Below are positions 1-9,259 of a stretch of DNA of 16,266 nt, piece by piece. A program made the position numbers and the translations under genes. The notes under the pieces were generated by a model, which saw nothing but the letters and a program-made list of their open reading frames with translations, ran no database searches and was not told the DNA's origin. Numbering within the stretch: position 1 is the stretch's first letter; every line of letters begins with the position of its first letter. The stretch spans positions 1 through 16,266 of the forward strand of contig JAPPKT010000552.1 in NCBI GenBank assembly GCA_028819675.1. The letters run 5' to 3'. Origin of the DNA: Caldilineaceae bacterium. GTDB lineage: Bacteria; Chloroflexota; Anaerolineae; Caldilineales; Caldilineaceae.

Positions 1-51
1 GCGGAGCCCCCGCACAAGGGAGGGCCGACTAGGCCCGACCGCCCAGAACTG

Positions 52-89
52 CAGTAGTCAGCAGTTAGTAGTCAGTAGTCAGTGGTCAG
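52..89. repeat. Heptamer tandem repeat (CAGTAGT-type), about 5.4 units
   Basis: Period-7 units can be read directly: cagtagt (52-58), cagcagt (59-65), tagtagt (66-72), cagtagt (73-79), cagtggt (80-86), then a partial cag. Each imperfect unit differs from the consensus by one base. The tract is intergenic, upstream of the plus-strand gene block. Short heptameric tandem repeats of this general kind are known from filamentous cyanobacteria and some other bacteria. No function can be assigned here. Just to its left, 22-36 forms a small GC hairpin (GGGCC, 5-nt loop, GGCCC) with no T-tract. Confidence 0.9.
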
Positions 90-203
90 AGCCGGCGCTT
101 ATTCTGGCGGAAACTGGAATGGGAACTGACTGCGGCCTGGTTTCTTCCAGAGGTATGCGAATGTTCGCCCCCATTTTGGGATGCACCCTTTTTGGGCAAC
201 CGT

Positions 204-232
204 TTGCTCACACCCCCCAATTGTGTTAGCAT
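204..232 (+). promoter_or_regulatory. Possible sigma70-type promoter for the zinc-ribbon/M42 block
   Basis: TTGCTC at 204-209 and TAGCAT at 227-232 are separated by exactly 17 bp. They match the -35 and -10 consensus at 3/6 and 4/6 positions. The predicted start near 239 gives a leader of about 35 nt before the ATG at 274. It is the best candidate in the 273-bp upstream region, but each hexamer is weak. Confidence 0.35.
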
Positions 233-273
233 GAGCCAGGCCAATTTCGACCCAATTGACACGGGGAAGCCGT

Positions 274-486
274 ATGTCCGACTGCACCGAATGCGGAACC
301 TGGAATCCCGATGATAAGGAAGTTTGCTGGCGCTGCCAGGCCGTATTGCCGCGTCCGGTGGAGAACAAGCCGAAACGCCGCCTGATGATACTCGGCATGC
401 CGGTCTGGGTGTGGATTGTGGTTGGGTTGATTTTTGTCCTTCCTCTCTTTGGCCAGTGCGCGCAGCTTGGAGTCCCCGCCGGATAG
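274..486 (+). CDS. Small zinc-ribbon, single-pass membrane protein
   Basis: This 70-aa protein has an N-terminal zinc ribbon of the form C-x2-C-x3-N-x6-C-x2-C (Cys4, Cys7, Cys18, Cys21), a basic stretch (about 33-41), then one hydrophobic segment (about 42-63) rich in V, I, L and W. The Cys spacing is that of bacterial zinc-ribbon domains and also of RanBP/NZF-like fingers. By the positive-inside rule the ribbon should be cytoplasmic. The ATG at 274 is chosen over an in-frame TTG at 256 because GGGGAAG (263-269) lies 4 nt upstream. Its stop overlaps the GTG start of the following peptidase (TAGTG), so the two are probably translationally coupled. The specific function is unknown; it may recruit a protein or nucleic acid to the membrane. 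It could also be a short lineage-specific protein without a conserved role. Confidence 0.75.
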   Translation: MSDCTECGTWNPDDKEVCWRCQAVLPRPVENKPKRRLMILGMPVWVWIVVGLIFVLPLFGQCAQLGVPAG

Positions 487-1568
487 TGAACAGCGACGAC
501 AAGTCTTCGGAATCGGACAGCTTTTCTCTGTTAAAGGAGTTGAGCGAGACGCCTGGCGTAAGCGGCCAGGAAGACCGGATTCGCGCGCGTGTCAGCGACC
601 ACCTGGCCCCGCTGGTTGATGAACTGCACACAGACATTCTCGGTAATCTGACAGGTCTTAAGCGCGGTCGCGATTCGTCCGGCAGGCGGGTGATGGTGGC
701 GGCGCACATGGATGAGATCGGCCTGATCGTTACCCGATTGGAGAAGGGCTTTGTGCGCTTTGCGCCGGTTGGCGGCGTGGACCTGGGGGCCCTGCCGGCG
801 CAGGAGGTAACGGTTCACGGCCGCTCTGATTTGCCGGGGCTGATCGCCAGCCGGCCGCCCCACGTTCTCTCCCAGGAGGAGCGGGGAACACCTTTTGCCC
901 AGTCTGATCTTTTCATAGACGTCGGTCTGGCCGCGGACAGGCTGGCAGAGCTCGTCTCCGTTGGGGACTTCATTTCCATCCGCCGCAGTGCAGACAGGTT
1001 GGGTAAGGGACAGGCTACGGGTAAAGCCTTCGACAATCGCGTGTCGGTTGTCGTTTTGTTGCAGGCGCTGCGCATTCTACAGGGCCGCAGCCACGCCTGG
1101 GATGTTTTCGCCGTGGTCACGGTGCAGGAGGAGATCGGTCTGCGCGGGGCCAAGACGGCCGCGTTTCAGGTGGCGCCGGATGTGGGGATCGCTCTCGACG
1201 TGACCTACGCGGAGCAGCCGGGCGCACCCCCTGAGGAGTCTCTTGCAATGGGAAGCGGACCGGCTATTGGGCTGGGGCCGAACCTGCATCCCGTTATGAG
1301 AAAGCTGCTCGTGGACACGGCCGAGCGCGACGAGATTCCCTATACGAACGAGGTTCTGCCCGGAAATTCAGGTACCGACGCCTGGGCGATGCAGGTCTCG
1401 CAGGCCGGTATTCCGACTGCGCTTATTTCGGTACCGATCCGCAACATGCACACGCCGGCGGAGACGGTCGCGCTCAAGGACATTGAACGGAGTGCGCGAC
1501 TTCTGGCTGAAACGATCTGCGAACTACCGGACGACCTGGCCGCTCTGGCGCTCGATGGCGATGCTTAG
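486..1568 (+). CDS. M42 family metallo-aminopeptidase (first of three)
   Basis: This 360-aa cytosolic di-zinc aminopeptidase belongs to the M42 (TET/FrvX/CelM) family, which trims N-terminal residues from short peptides and usually forms hollow dodecamers. The catalytic set is intact: His74 in AAHMDEIG, bridging Asp183 in KAFDNR, the Glu215-Glu216 pair in VQEEIG, Asp238 in ALDVT and His322 in NMHTPAE. Length is typical. The start is taken as GTG 486, overlapping the stop of the zinc-ribbon gene; longer in-frame readings back to 324 run through that gene. A GGAG sequence about 13 nt upstream is a poor ribosome site, which fits coupling. A 53-bp gap follows before the next paralogue. The substrate residue (acidic, neutral or basic) cannot be read from sequence. 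The family call is secure. Confidence 0.93.
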   Translation: MNSDDKSSESDSFSLLKELSETPGVSGQEDRIRARVSDHLAPLVDELHTDILGNLTGLKRGRDSSGRRVMVAAHMDEIGLIVTRLEKGFVRFAPVGGVDLGALPAQEVTVHGRSDLPGLIASRPPHVLSQEERGTPFAQSDLFIDVGLAADRLAELVSVGDFISIRRSADRLGKGQATGKAFDNRVSVVVLLQALRILQGRSHAWDVFAVVTVQEEIGLRGAKTAAFQVAPDVGIALDVTYAEQPGAPPEESLAMGSGPAIGLGPNLHPVMRKLLVDTAERDEIPYTNEVLPGNSGTDAWAMQVSQAGIPTALISVPIRNMHTPAETVALKDIERSARLLAETICELPDDLAALALDGDA

Positions 1569-1621
1569 CCACCGAGGGCATCGGACGCCGGCGCGTATTG
1601 CCGCACGCAAGATTTTTTGCC

Positions 1622-2644
1622 ATGAATGAACTGCTCGAGAAACTGTCCAGGGCCCGCGGGGTGGCGGGACATGAGGGCGAGGTACGGGCCATTCTGCGGG
1701 AGGCGCTTGCCCCGCACGTGGAGGCGTTGACGGTCGACTCGATCGGCAACCTGATTGTCCGCAAGGGAGGATCGGGCGACAGTAGAAAACATCGGGTGAT
1801 GCTCGCCGCGCATATGGACGAGGTGGGCGGGATGGTCATGCGCGCCAATGCGGACGGCACGGTGAAGTTTCGCAGCGTCGGCGGCCTGGATCCGCGTATT
1901 CTGCCGGGAAAGCGGGTAAGTATTGGGGCGCAGGCAGTGCCCGGGGTGATCATGCGTGCGCCACATGCGGCGCGTTCGGGAAAGCGCGTGGCGCCGATTT
2001 CCGATCTACTGATCGACACAGGCGGCGCCGGGGGTATCGTGCCGGGCGACATGATTACATTTGAGAGCGAGTATGAGGAGTACGGACGACTCTTGAAGGG
2101 CAAAGCATTTGACGACCGGGTAGGCTGCTATGTGCTGGCCGAGCTGATGAAGGGCGATTACGAATGCGAGCTGGTCGGGGTCTTCACCGTCCAGGAAGAG
2201 ATTGGCTTGCGCGGCGCAGGTGTGGCGGCCTATGCGGTCGAGCCGGATGTCGCGGTGGCGCTTGAAGGCACTGTAGCGGACGACCTGCCCAAGCAGCATG
2301 ACGTCAGTCCGACGACCGAACTGGGGAAGGGTCCATCGATTTCAGTGATGGACCGGAGCGCGCATGCGGACCGGCGGCTAGTCCGCATCCTGACGGAGAC
2401 CGCGACCGCCCACGACATTCCGTGGCAGTTCAAGCAGCCCGGCGTCGGGGGAACTGACGTGGGTACCATTCACCTGGCACGCGAAGGCGTACCCGCGGTA
2501 GCCGTTGCCGTGCCCTGCCGCTACATACACACTCCCGCGGCGCTGATGGACCCGGCGGACGTGAAGAATGCGATTGAACTGATGAGCAGGGCGCTATCCG
2601 GACCCTTGGGGCGGCCGTTGGAGGCCGAGCGGAGTGAAGCATGA
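1622..2644 (+). CDS. M42 family metallo-aminopeptidase (second of three)
   Basis: This 340-aa M42 peptidase is a paralogue of its neighbours. Metal and catalytic residues are His64 (AAHMDEVG), Asp164 (KAFDDR), Glu192-Glu193 (VQEEIG), Glu215 (ALEGT) and His303 (RYIHTP). It differs from the other two by using Glu rather than Asp at the fourth metal position, a change also seen among related di-zinc exopeptidases, so it probably belongs to a distinct M42 subgroup. ATG 1622 is chosen because MNELLEKL matches the usual start of the family; no good Shine-Dalgarno sequence precedes it, and an in-frame TTG at 1598 is possible. The final codons overlap the next start as ATGA (2641-2644), implying coupled translation with the third copy. 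Confidence 0.93.
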   Translation: MNELLEKLSRARGVAGHEGEVRAILREALAPHVEALTVDSIGNLIVRKGGSGDSRKHRVMLAAHMDEVGGMVMRANADGTVKFRSVGGLDPRILPGKRVSIGAQAVPGVIMRAPHAARSGKRVAPISDLLIDTGGAGGIVPGDMITFESEYEEYGRLLKGKAFDDRVGCYVLAELMKGDYECELVGVFTVQEEIGLRGAGVAAYAVEPDVAVALEGTVADDLPKQHDVSPTTELGKGPSISVMDRSAHADRRLVRILTETATAHDIPWQFKQPGVGGTDVGTIHLAREGVPAVAVAVPCRYIHTPAALMDPADVKNAIELMSRALSGPLGRPLEAERSEA

Positions 2645-3642
2645 GAGCTTTGATTGAGGAACTGTGCGGTGTCTTCGGCCCGAGCGGGCAGGAGGAACGG
2701 ATCCGGGAGGTGATCAGCGGCCAACTGGACGGGCTGGTCGATGAGATGCGGACGGACAGGCTGGGCAACCTGATCGGGCTGAAACGCCCGACGGTCAGCA
2801 GTGAAGGCGGCAAGCGGATCATGCTGGCTGCACACATGGACGAGATCGGTGTGATGGTGACGCACGTTGACGCGCAGGGGTTCTGCCGCTTCACCACCAT
2901 CGGAGGCGTGCTGATGAACTCCCTTATCGGCAGCCGCGTCCATTTTGCCAATGGCGTAGAAGGCGCGTTTGGGATGGAGGGTTCGCCGCTGGCGCGCGAA
3001 CGGCCGACGCCGCAGAAGTTATTCCTGGACGTGGGGGCCGATTCGAAGGAAGATGCTCGCGTTCAGGTTGGCGATACGGCCGTCTTTCGCAGCAGTTTCG
3101 GTACGGTAGGGGACAGGCTGTTTGCAGCCAATTTGGATGACCGGATCGGGTGCGCGGTGCTGATCCAGACGCTGCGGGAGCTTGAGAGCTCCCCGCACGA
3201 AATCCTGGCCGTCTTCACGGTACAGGAGGAAGTGGGCGTGCGCGGGGCCACGACCGCGGGCTACGGACTGGAGCCGGAGATCATTCTTGCCATCGACGTT
3301 ACGGCCACCGGTGATTTTCCGCAGGCGACGCCAATGGAGGTGGCGCTGGGGAAAGGCGTAGCAGTCAAGGTCATGGACAGGGGCATGATAGCCCATCCAA
3401 AGGTACGCGGCTGGCTGGAAGACACAGCGCAGGCATTCGACATCCCTTACCAGTTGGAGGTGCTGGAGTTTGGCTCGACCGACGCCGCGGCAGTACAGGT
3501 CAGCCGCGCGGGCGTCCCCGCGGGGACGGTCTCCATTCCCTGCCGTTACGTCCACTCACCCTCGCAAGTAGCCGACTACAATGACGCGCTCGGCGCGGTA
3601 CGCCTGCTGGTGAACGCGCTCAGCGCAGAGTATTCCTCGTAG
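2641..3642 (+). CDS. M42 family metallo-aminopeptidase (third of three)
   Basis: This 333-aa M42 peptidase has His65 (AAHMDEIG), Asp166 (ANLDDR), Glu196-Glu197 (VQEEVG), Asp219 (AIDVT) and His305 (RYVHSP), so the di-metal site is complete. The Gly/Lys-Ala-Phe that precedes the bridging Asp in its two neighbours is replaced by Ala-Asn-Leu. The family segment around Pro-Pro-His (SRPPHVL in the first copy) is replaced by GMEGSPLARER, so the substrate pocket or subunit contacts may differ. Its ATG overlaps the stop of the second copy by four bases. mutY begins 58 bp downstream and may share the transcript. The enzyme is expected to be cytosolic and oligomeric; its specificity is unknown. Confidence 0.93.
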   Translation: MRALIEELCGVFGPSGQEERIREVISGQLDGLVDEMRTDRLGNLIGLKRPTVSSEGGKRIMLAAHMDEIGVMVTHVDAQGFCRFTTIGGVLMNSLIGSRVHFANGVEGAFGMEGSPLARERPTPQKLFLDVGADSKEDARVQVGDTAVFRSSFGTVGDRLFAANLDDRIGCAVLIQTLRELESSPHEILAVFTVQEEVGVRGATTAGYGLEPEIILAIDVTATGDFPQATPMEVALGKGVAVKVMDRGMIAHPKVRGWLEDTAQAFDIPYQLEVLEFGSTDAAAVQVSRAGVPAGTVSIPCRYVHSPSQVADYNDALGAVRLLVNALSAEYSS

Positions 3643-3700
3643 TCAGCATTTCGGTAGCGCAAATCGAAAAACGCAGGGCGAGCCACAGATTCGGGCAGCT

Positions 3701-4804
3701 ATGCACAAACAGATTGCAGACCGTCTGACTGCCTGGCAGGCCCAACAGTTGCGGGACCTGCCATGGCGGAGGGACCCTGCCGGTGAGCGCGATGCGTACG
3801 CAGTCTGGGTCAGCGAGGTCATGGCTCAGCAGACGCGGCTGTCCGTTGTCGTGGACTATTTCAACCGCTGGATGGAGCAGTTTCCAACTCTGGAGACGCT
3901 GGCACGCGCAGACCAGCAGGAGGTCCTGAAATTGTGGGAGGGGCTGGGCTACTACAGCCGGGCAAGGAATCTACACAGGGCTGCGCAGGTTGTTAAGGCT
4001 GAGTTTGGGGGTCAGTTGCCGCGGACACGGGCCGAACTGCTGTCGCTGCCTGGTATTGGCGAATATACAGCAGGCGCGATACTCAGTCTGGCCTTCGGGC
4101 AGCACGAACCGGTTCTCGACGGAAACGCCAAACGGGTTATCAGCCGGTTGTGGGATATTGACGCGAGGATCGATCTCCGTTCGACTGAGAGCCAGCTTTG
4201 GGGACATTCACGGAAGATGGTTGAGGCTGCGTCTGCGCCCGGCGCCATGAACGAAGGGTTGATGGAGTTGGGGGCAATTGTGTGCAGACGCCGCAATCCC
4301 CTCTGCGACAGGTGTCCTGTTCAGTCCTTGTGTCTGGCTCACGGGCGCGGCGTTCAGGAGGAAAGGCCGGTGCGCGCACCGGTCCAGAAAGTCCCCCATG
4401 TTGAGTTCGCGGCCGCGATAATCTGGGAAGATGTGCCTGGTCAGTCACGATTGCTGATCAGTCAACGCCCTGAGAGGGGTCTTCTCGGCGGGCTCTGGTC
4501 CTTTCCCAACGGGGCAAGAGAGGCTGCCGACGAGGACCTTCAGGCGTGTGTGAGGCGTGCTGTATGCGAAAGTCTGGGCGTGACGGTACGTGTTGGGGAG
4601 AGGGCGGCTTCGGTGGAGCACGCGTTTACCCATTTCCGCATGACTCTTACGGCCTTCCACGTGCAAATCACTGCGGGAGAGCCCCAGGCTGTTGGCGTAG
4701 CCGACTGGTGCTGGACCTCGCTGGACGAGATTGAAGAGTTTCCCTGTCCCGTTCCGGATCGCAAGATAATCGCCGCCTTGCGCGACTTTGCGGAAAGTGC
4801 CTAA
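3701..4804 (+). CDS. mutY: A/G-specific adenine DNA glycosylase MutY
   Basis: This 367-aa protein removes adenine mispaired with 8-oxoguanine or guanine in base-excision repair. Visible features are the catalytic Glu39 in SEVMAQQT, the helix-hairpin-helix LPGIGEYTAG (116-125), the catalytic Asp140 in VLDGN, and a [4Fe-4S] loop Cys195-x6-Cys202-x2-Cys205-x5-Cys211. A C-terminal Nudix-like 8-oxoG-recognition domain spans about 230-360 and carries HAFTHFRM at 307-314. Length and domain order are those of complete MutY; the Nudix-like domain and the Tyr-containing GLGYYSRARN segment argue against endonuclease III. It starts 58 bp after the third M42 gene on the same strand, without a clear ribosome site. 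It may be read through from the peptidase operon. Confidence 0.96.
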   Translation: MHKQIADRLTAWQAQQLRDLPWRRDPAGERDAYAVWVSEVMAQQTRLSVVVDYFNRWMEQFPTLETLARADQQEVLKLWEGLGYYSRARNLHRAAQVVKAEFGGQLPRTRAELLSLPGIGEYTAGAILSLAFGQHEPVLDGNAKRVISRLWDIDARIDLRSTESQLWGHSRKMVEAASAPGAMNEGLMELGAIVCRRRNPLCDRCPVQSLCLAHGRGVQEERPVRAPVQKVPHVEFAAAIIWEDVPGQSRLLISQRPERGLLGGLWSFPNGAREAADEDLQACVRRAVCESLGVTVRVGERAASVEHAFTHFRMTLTAFHVQITAGEPQAVGVADWCWTSLDEIEEFPCPVPDRKIIAALRDFAESA

Positions 4805-5149
4805 TCGCACACAAAGGCAGGGGAGTTCCTCTTTCAATCGTTTATCAGGGTAAAGCGCAGGTTCTTTAGCAGACGGTTTTGTGGTGGACGGGGTCCCGCT
4901 GGCGATCACTCTCGTTTCAGAGCCGGCCGCATCCTCGCCCTACGCAGAAGGGGAATGAAGGCGGTTTCTGCCACCTCGTAGCTGGAAGAGGAGGTGCGGT
5001 TTGACCTCTTTGAACGACGTCAGGTTGACTCTTGCTAGCTGGTGAACAGGGTAGAAACAGGGCTTATGACGCACAGGCAGCGCCGGGCCCAGGTTGGGGG
5101 CGTGAATCCCAGCAATGAAGTTGCTGCCTGCCGAGGACTTGGCGTGCGA
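4805..5149. other. Non-coding gap between convergent mutY and clpX
   Basis: These 345 bp separate the two convergent transcription blocks. No convincing gene is seen on either strand. Two modest hairpins are present. At 4988-5011 an 8-bp stem with two G-T wobbles encloses an 8-nt loop and ends in CTCTTT on the plus strand. At 5110-5126 a perfect 6-bp CAGCAA/TTGCTG stem has a 5-nt loop, 24 nt beyond the clpX stop. Neither has a real T-tract, so they are only candidate transcription or RNA 3' ends. Confidence 0.6.
5110..5126 (-). terminator. Weak candidate 3' hairpin for clpX
   Basis: CAGCAA (5110-5115) and TTGCTG (5121-5126) form a perfect 6-bp stem with loop TGAAG, 24 nt past the clpX stop codon. 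On the minus strand it is followed by GGGATT rather than a run of T, so intrinsic termination is doubtful. Confidence 0.2.
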
Positions 5150-6652
<1,503 letters not shown>

Positions 6653-6786
6653 CGCGCTAAAGGGTACTCTCCCGTCCTCGTTCAGGGCACCGCCGGGGCC
6701 GCAGTTTTTGAGACTGGCGGCCGCCGGCTTCCGGGACAGGCAGCCAATCAAAGTACATGTGCGGCCGCCCGATCCTGGTGTCTACG

Positions 6787-7566
6787 CTATGTGTCATTAT
6801 TGCCGGCTGCCTCTTCGGGGGCAGGCTCGGTGCCGTTTTCGCTAGGCACGTTGACCTGGCCGTCCACGACGGAGACGATGTCACTGCTGTCGCCGAGGAC
6901 CTCGTCCACGATGCCGAAGTCACGAGCTTCGATGGCGTTCATCCAGCGGTCGCGCTGAAAGATTTCTTCGATCTCCTGCCAAGGGTGGCCGGTCTGTTGC
7001 CCCACGATATGGAAAAGCTGTGTTTGAAGGCGTTCCTGCTCTCTCAAGGCGATGCGCACGTCCTCGGTGTAGCCCTGTGCGCCGCCGCCGGCGGGATGCA
7101 TGTGGATGGTGGCGTGGGGGAGAGCGTAGCGTTTGCCCTTGGTGCCGGAGCAGAGCAGGACAGTGCCCATGCTGGCGGTAACGCCGACGGCGAAGGTATG
7201 AATCGGGGTCTGAATCATCTTCATCGTGTCATAGATGGCCAGGCCGGCGTAGATGAGGCCGCCTGGGCAGTGAATGAACATCTGGATCGGTTGATTGGGG
7301 TCTTCCGAATTCAGGTAGAGCAGCTGCGCAACGATCAGATTGGCAACCTGATCGGAAAGGGGCATACCGAGAAAGATGATGCGCTCCTTCAGAAGGAGGC
7401 TGTAAATATCGTAGGCGCGTTCACCGCGGCCCGTGCTCTCGATCACCATCGGGACTATGTTCGTCGGTGAAAGGCTGCCGGGCAGACCCGGCCAGTCGTT
7501 CGATTGGGTTTGATTGTGCGGCTGCGGCCCGTGAGCCGAGAATTTTTCTTCAAAAGGATGGAACAT
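6787..7566 (-). CDS. clpP: ATP-dependent Clp protease proteolytic subunit ClpP
   Basis: This 259-aa serine peptidase forms the tetradecameric chamber that works with ClpX. The catalytic triad is Ser132 in ASMG, His157 in IHMHP (gapless alignment to the family IHQP) and Asp206 in QRDRW. The activation segment [11 protein letters not shown] (46-56) is canonical. There is an N-terminal stretch of about 40 residues, a likely propeptide, and an acidic C-terminal tail of about 35 residues; typical ClpP is about 195-210 aa. The near-invariant NSPGG of the oxyanion region reads HCPGG (99-103). ATG 7566 is well supported by AGGGGAG 6 nt upstream. The gene lies 165 bp after trigger factor and 134 bp before clpX, the classic arrangement. 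Confidence 0.96.
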   Translation of the reverse strand: MFHPFEEKFSAHGPQPHNQTQSNDWPGLPGSLSPTNIVPMVIESTGRGERAYDIYSLLLKERIIFLGMPLSDQVANLIVAQLLYLNSEDPNQPIQMFIHCPGGLIYAGLAIYDTMKMIQTPIHTFAVGVTASMGTVLLCSGTKGKRYALPHATIHMHPAGGGAQGYTEDVRIALREQERLQTQLFHIVGQQTGHPWQEIEEIFQRDRWMNAIEARDFGIVDEVLGDSSDIVSVVDGQVNVPSENGTEPAPEEAAGNNDT

Positions 7567-7572
7567 CGGGAA

Positions 7573-7579
7573 CTCCCCT
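7573..7579 (-). promoter_or_regulatory. Strong Shine-Dalgarno sequence of clpP
   Basis: AGGGGAG on the minus strand lies 6 nt before ATG 7566. It fixes this start and so supports the long ClpP N-terminal extension. Confidence 0.8.
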
Positions 7580-7658
7580 TTTCGGCTGATGGTTGCGACG
7601 TGGACGGATCTTTGGTTCAGCCGGTGTTGCGGCCTACCGACCGTTCGAAACTTCGGGC

Positions 7659-7664
7659 ATTATA
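7659..7664 (-). promoter_or_regulatory. Possible clpP promoter (-10 TATAAT)
   Basis: The minus strand carries a perfect TATAAT hexamer in the 165-bp tig-clpP gap, which would give a leader of about 85 nt. No good -35 hexamer is found at 16-18 bp. It may drive clpP-clpX separately from tig. No CIRCE-type inverted repeat is visible. Confidence 0.35.
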
Positions 7665-7731
7665 AGCGGTGCAATCGAAGAGAAATGTAGTGTCCGCTCT
7701 ATTCTGCATTAGACTTTCGTTTGCGTGGTTC

Positions 7732-9222
7732 TCAGGCGTCGGCGGACTCTTCGGTTGACTCCTCAGCTGCGGCCGCCTCGTCGGCTGACTCGGATTCAGC
7801 TGCGGTCTCCGTTTGCGCGGCGTCTTCGGCGGTGGACTGCTCCACCTGCTCGGAATCGCCTTCGTCCTCTTCGGGTTCGGGGATATCTTCGCCGCGGGCG
7901 ATCGCCATGAGCAGATTGACCGATTTTTCTCTGAGAATTTCGCTTTCTATGAGGGGGCGGCTGTGTTCGGCCCGCATCATTTCGAGCATGTCGTCGCGTG
8001 CCTTCACCGCTTCCTCGTCAGCGTCTTCCGGTAGCGGGGCGGCCACATCGCCGATGTGTGCCTCGAACTCTTCTTCGCTGACAGACAGCTTTTCGCAGGA
8101 TGAGAGCTCCATCAAGGCCAACTCGATCTGCAGTGACTTTTCGGCGTCCTCGCGCAACGATTCGCGATAGTCTTCAATCGTCTGGCCGGACATCTCCAGA
8201 TACTGCTCCATTCCCTGCAAACCCATCTGGCGGATACGCATATCGAAATTGCGCACGAGGCGGTCGATTTCGAGGTCCACGGCGACAGGTGGATAGGCGA
8301 GGTCGCTGATGTCGATCAGTTCCTGCATTACTTTCTGGACATGTTCGGCTTCAGCCTGTTGTGCGGCCTCTTCCTTTGCGTTTTCGCGAAGGCTGTCGAG
8401 CAGGTCGCCGGCGGTCTCAAAGTCGGGGCCGAAGTTTTGGGCGATCTCATCTGTCAATTCAGCCGGCGTCTCGAAAGCCTGCGTTTTGTGGACTTTCAAA
8501 GAAAAGCGGACGGTGCTTCCGGCGTACATGCTGGGACTGTCTTCGGGCCAGGCAATCTCAAAGCTCTTCTCTTCGCCGGGGGCAAGTCCCACCAACTCCT
8601 CATCCAGACCGGCCGGTTCCATCGGGTTTTCCTGGTCCGGGGTTACATCCCAGTCTTCTTCATCGAAGACGACTGTATCGGTTTCGTTGCCATTGTCATC
8701 CAAGGCAACCCCTTTCAGGTCGATCGTCATCAGATCCCCGTACTGGCTGGGACGGTCGGCCTCAACGTAGTCGGCATTCTGTTCGAGGATGGCCTGGACG
8801 CGCTCCTGGATCTGTTCTTCGTCAGCCTCGACCTCCTCTTCTTCAACGCGCAAGCCGCGGTAGTCGCCCAGGTTTACCTCTGGGGGAAGGGGTATGGTGA
8901 GGTGAAAGCGGACCTCTTGCTCCATGTCAACGTTGTCAAGGCTTCCCATGAAGTAGGGTTCCAGGCCTTCCTGTTCGATGGCCTCCTTGTAGACCTCCTG
9001 CCCCAATTCGTCGACAAACTCGTTGACGATCGCCTCTCGACCCACGAATTGAAGCAAGATATGAAAGGGGACACGTCCCTTGCGAAAGCCGGGAATGTGC
9101 ACCTGTCGAGCGATTTTGCGGGCCGCCTTTCGCATTTCCTGGTCGATGCGCTCCTCAGCGACCTCGATTGTCATTGCGAGCTGGCGGCTGTCCATTGGTT
9201 CTGTGGTAACGGTCAAAGTCAT
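7732..9222 (-). CDS. tig: Trigger factor, ribosome-associated chaperone
   Basis: This 496-aa cytosolic chaperone binds the ribosomal exit tunnel and shields nascent chains. The N-terminal ribosome-binding domain has the signature GFRKGR (45-50). A PPIase-like domain covers about 155-245, followed by the helical C-terminal chaperone domain to about 443. The PPIase domain is divergent: an acidic segment (about 175-200) replaces the usual short strands, and the family flap (IPGF in E. coli) is Pro-Ala-Gly-Leu, so isomerase activity may be weak or absent. The last 53 residues (444-496) are a low-complexity E/A/S/D tail, making the protein longer than the usual 430-450 aa. AAGG lies just before ATG 9222. 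It sits 37 bp after the upstream membrane-hydrolase gene, so it may be co-transcribed with it, and 165 bp before clpP. Confidence 0.96.
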   Translation of the reverse strand: MTLTVTTEPMDSRQLAMTIEVAEERIDQEMRKAARKIARQVHIPGFRKGRVPFHILLQFVGREAIVNEFVDELGQEVYKEAIEQEGLEPYFMGSLDNVDMEQEVRFHLTIPLPPEVNLGDYRGLRVEEEEVEADEEQIQERVQAILEQNADYVEADRPSQYGDLMTIDLKGVALDDNGNETDTVVFDEEDWDVTPDQENPMEPAGLDEELVGLAPGEEKSFEIAWPEDSPSMYAGSTVRFSLKVHKTQAFETPAELTDEIAQNFGPDFETAGDLLDSLRENAKEEAAQQAEAEHVQKVMQELIDISDLAYPPVAVDLEIDRLVRNFDMRIRQMGLQGMEQYLEMSGQTIEDYRESLREDAEKSLQIELALMELSSCEKLSVSEEEFEAHIGDVAAPLPEDADEEAVKARDDMLEMMRAEHSRPLIESEILREKSVNLLMAIARGEDIPEPEEDEGDSEQVEQSTAEDAAQTETAAESESADEAAAAEESTEESADA

Positions 9223-9259
9223 CGTACCTTGCCTCTCATTGAATCTTGATAGCAGAAGC

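Noticed and set aside
324..485. Longer N-terminus for the first M42 peptidase
   Set aside because: The in-frame extension overlaps the zinc-ribbon gene, and its residues do not resemble the family N-terminus. GTG 486 fits the family length.
6653..6751. N-terminal extension of ClpX from an upstream TTG
   Set aside because: ClpX proteins start just before the first zinc cysteine pair, as at ATG 6652. The 33 extra residues have no family counterpart and lie in the intergenic region.
6757..7470. A 237-codon plus-strand open frame opposite clpP
   Set aside because: It lies entirely within conserved ClpP coding sequence on the other strand.
8341..9249. A 302-codon plus-strand open frame opposite trigger factor
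   Set aside because: It is the antisense reading of conserved tig codons. It has no homology I recognise and no ribosome site.
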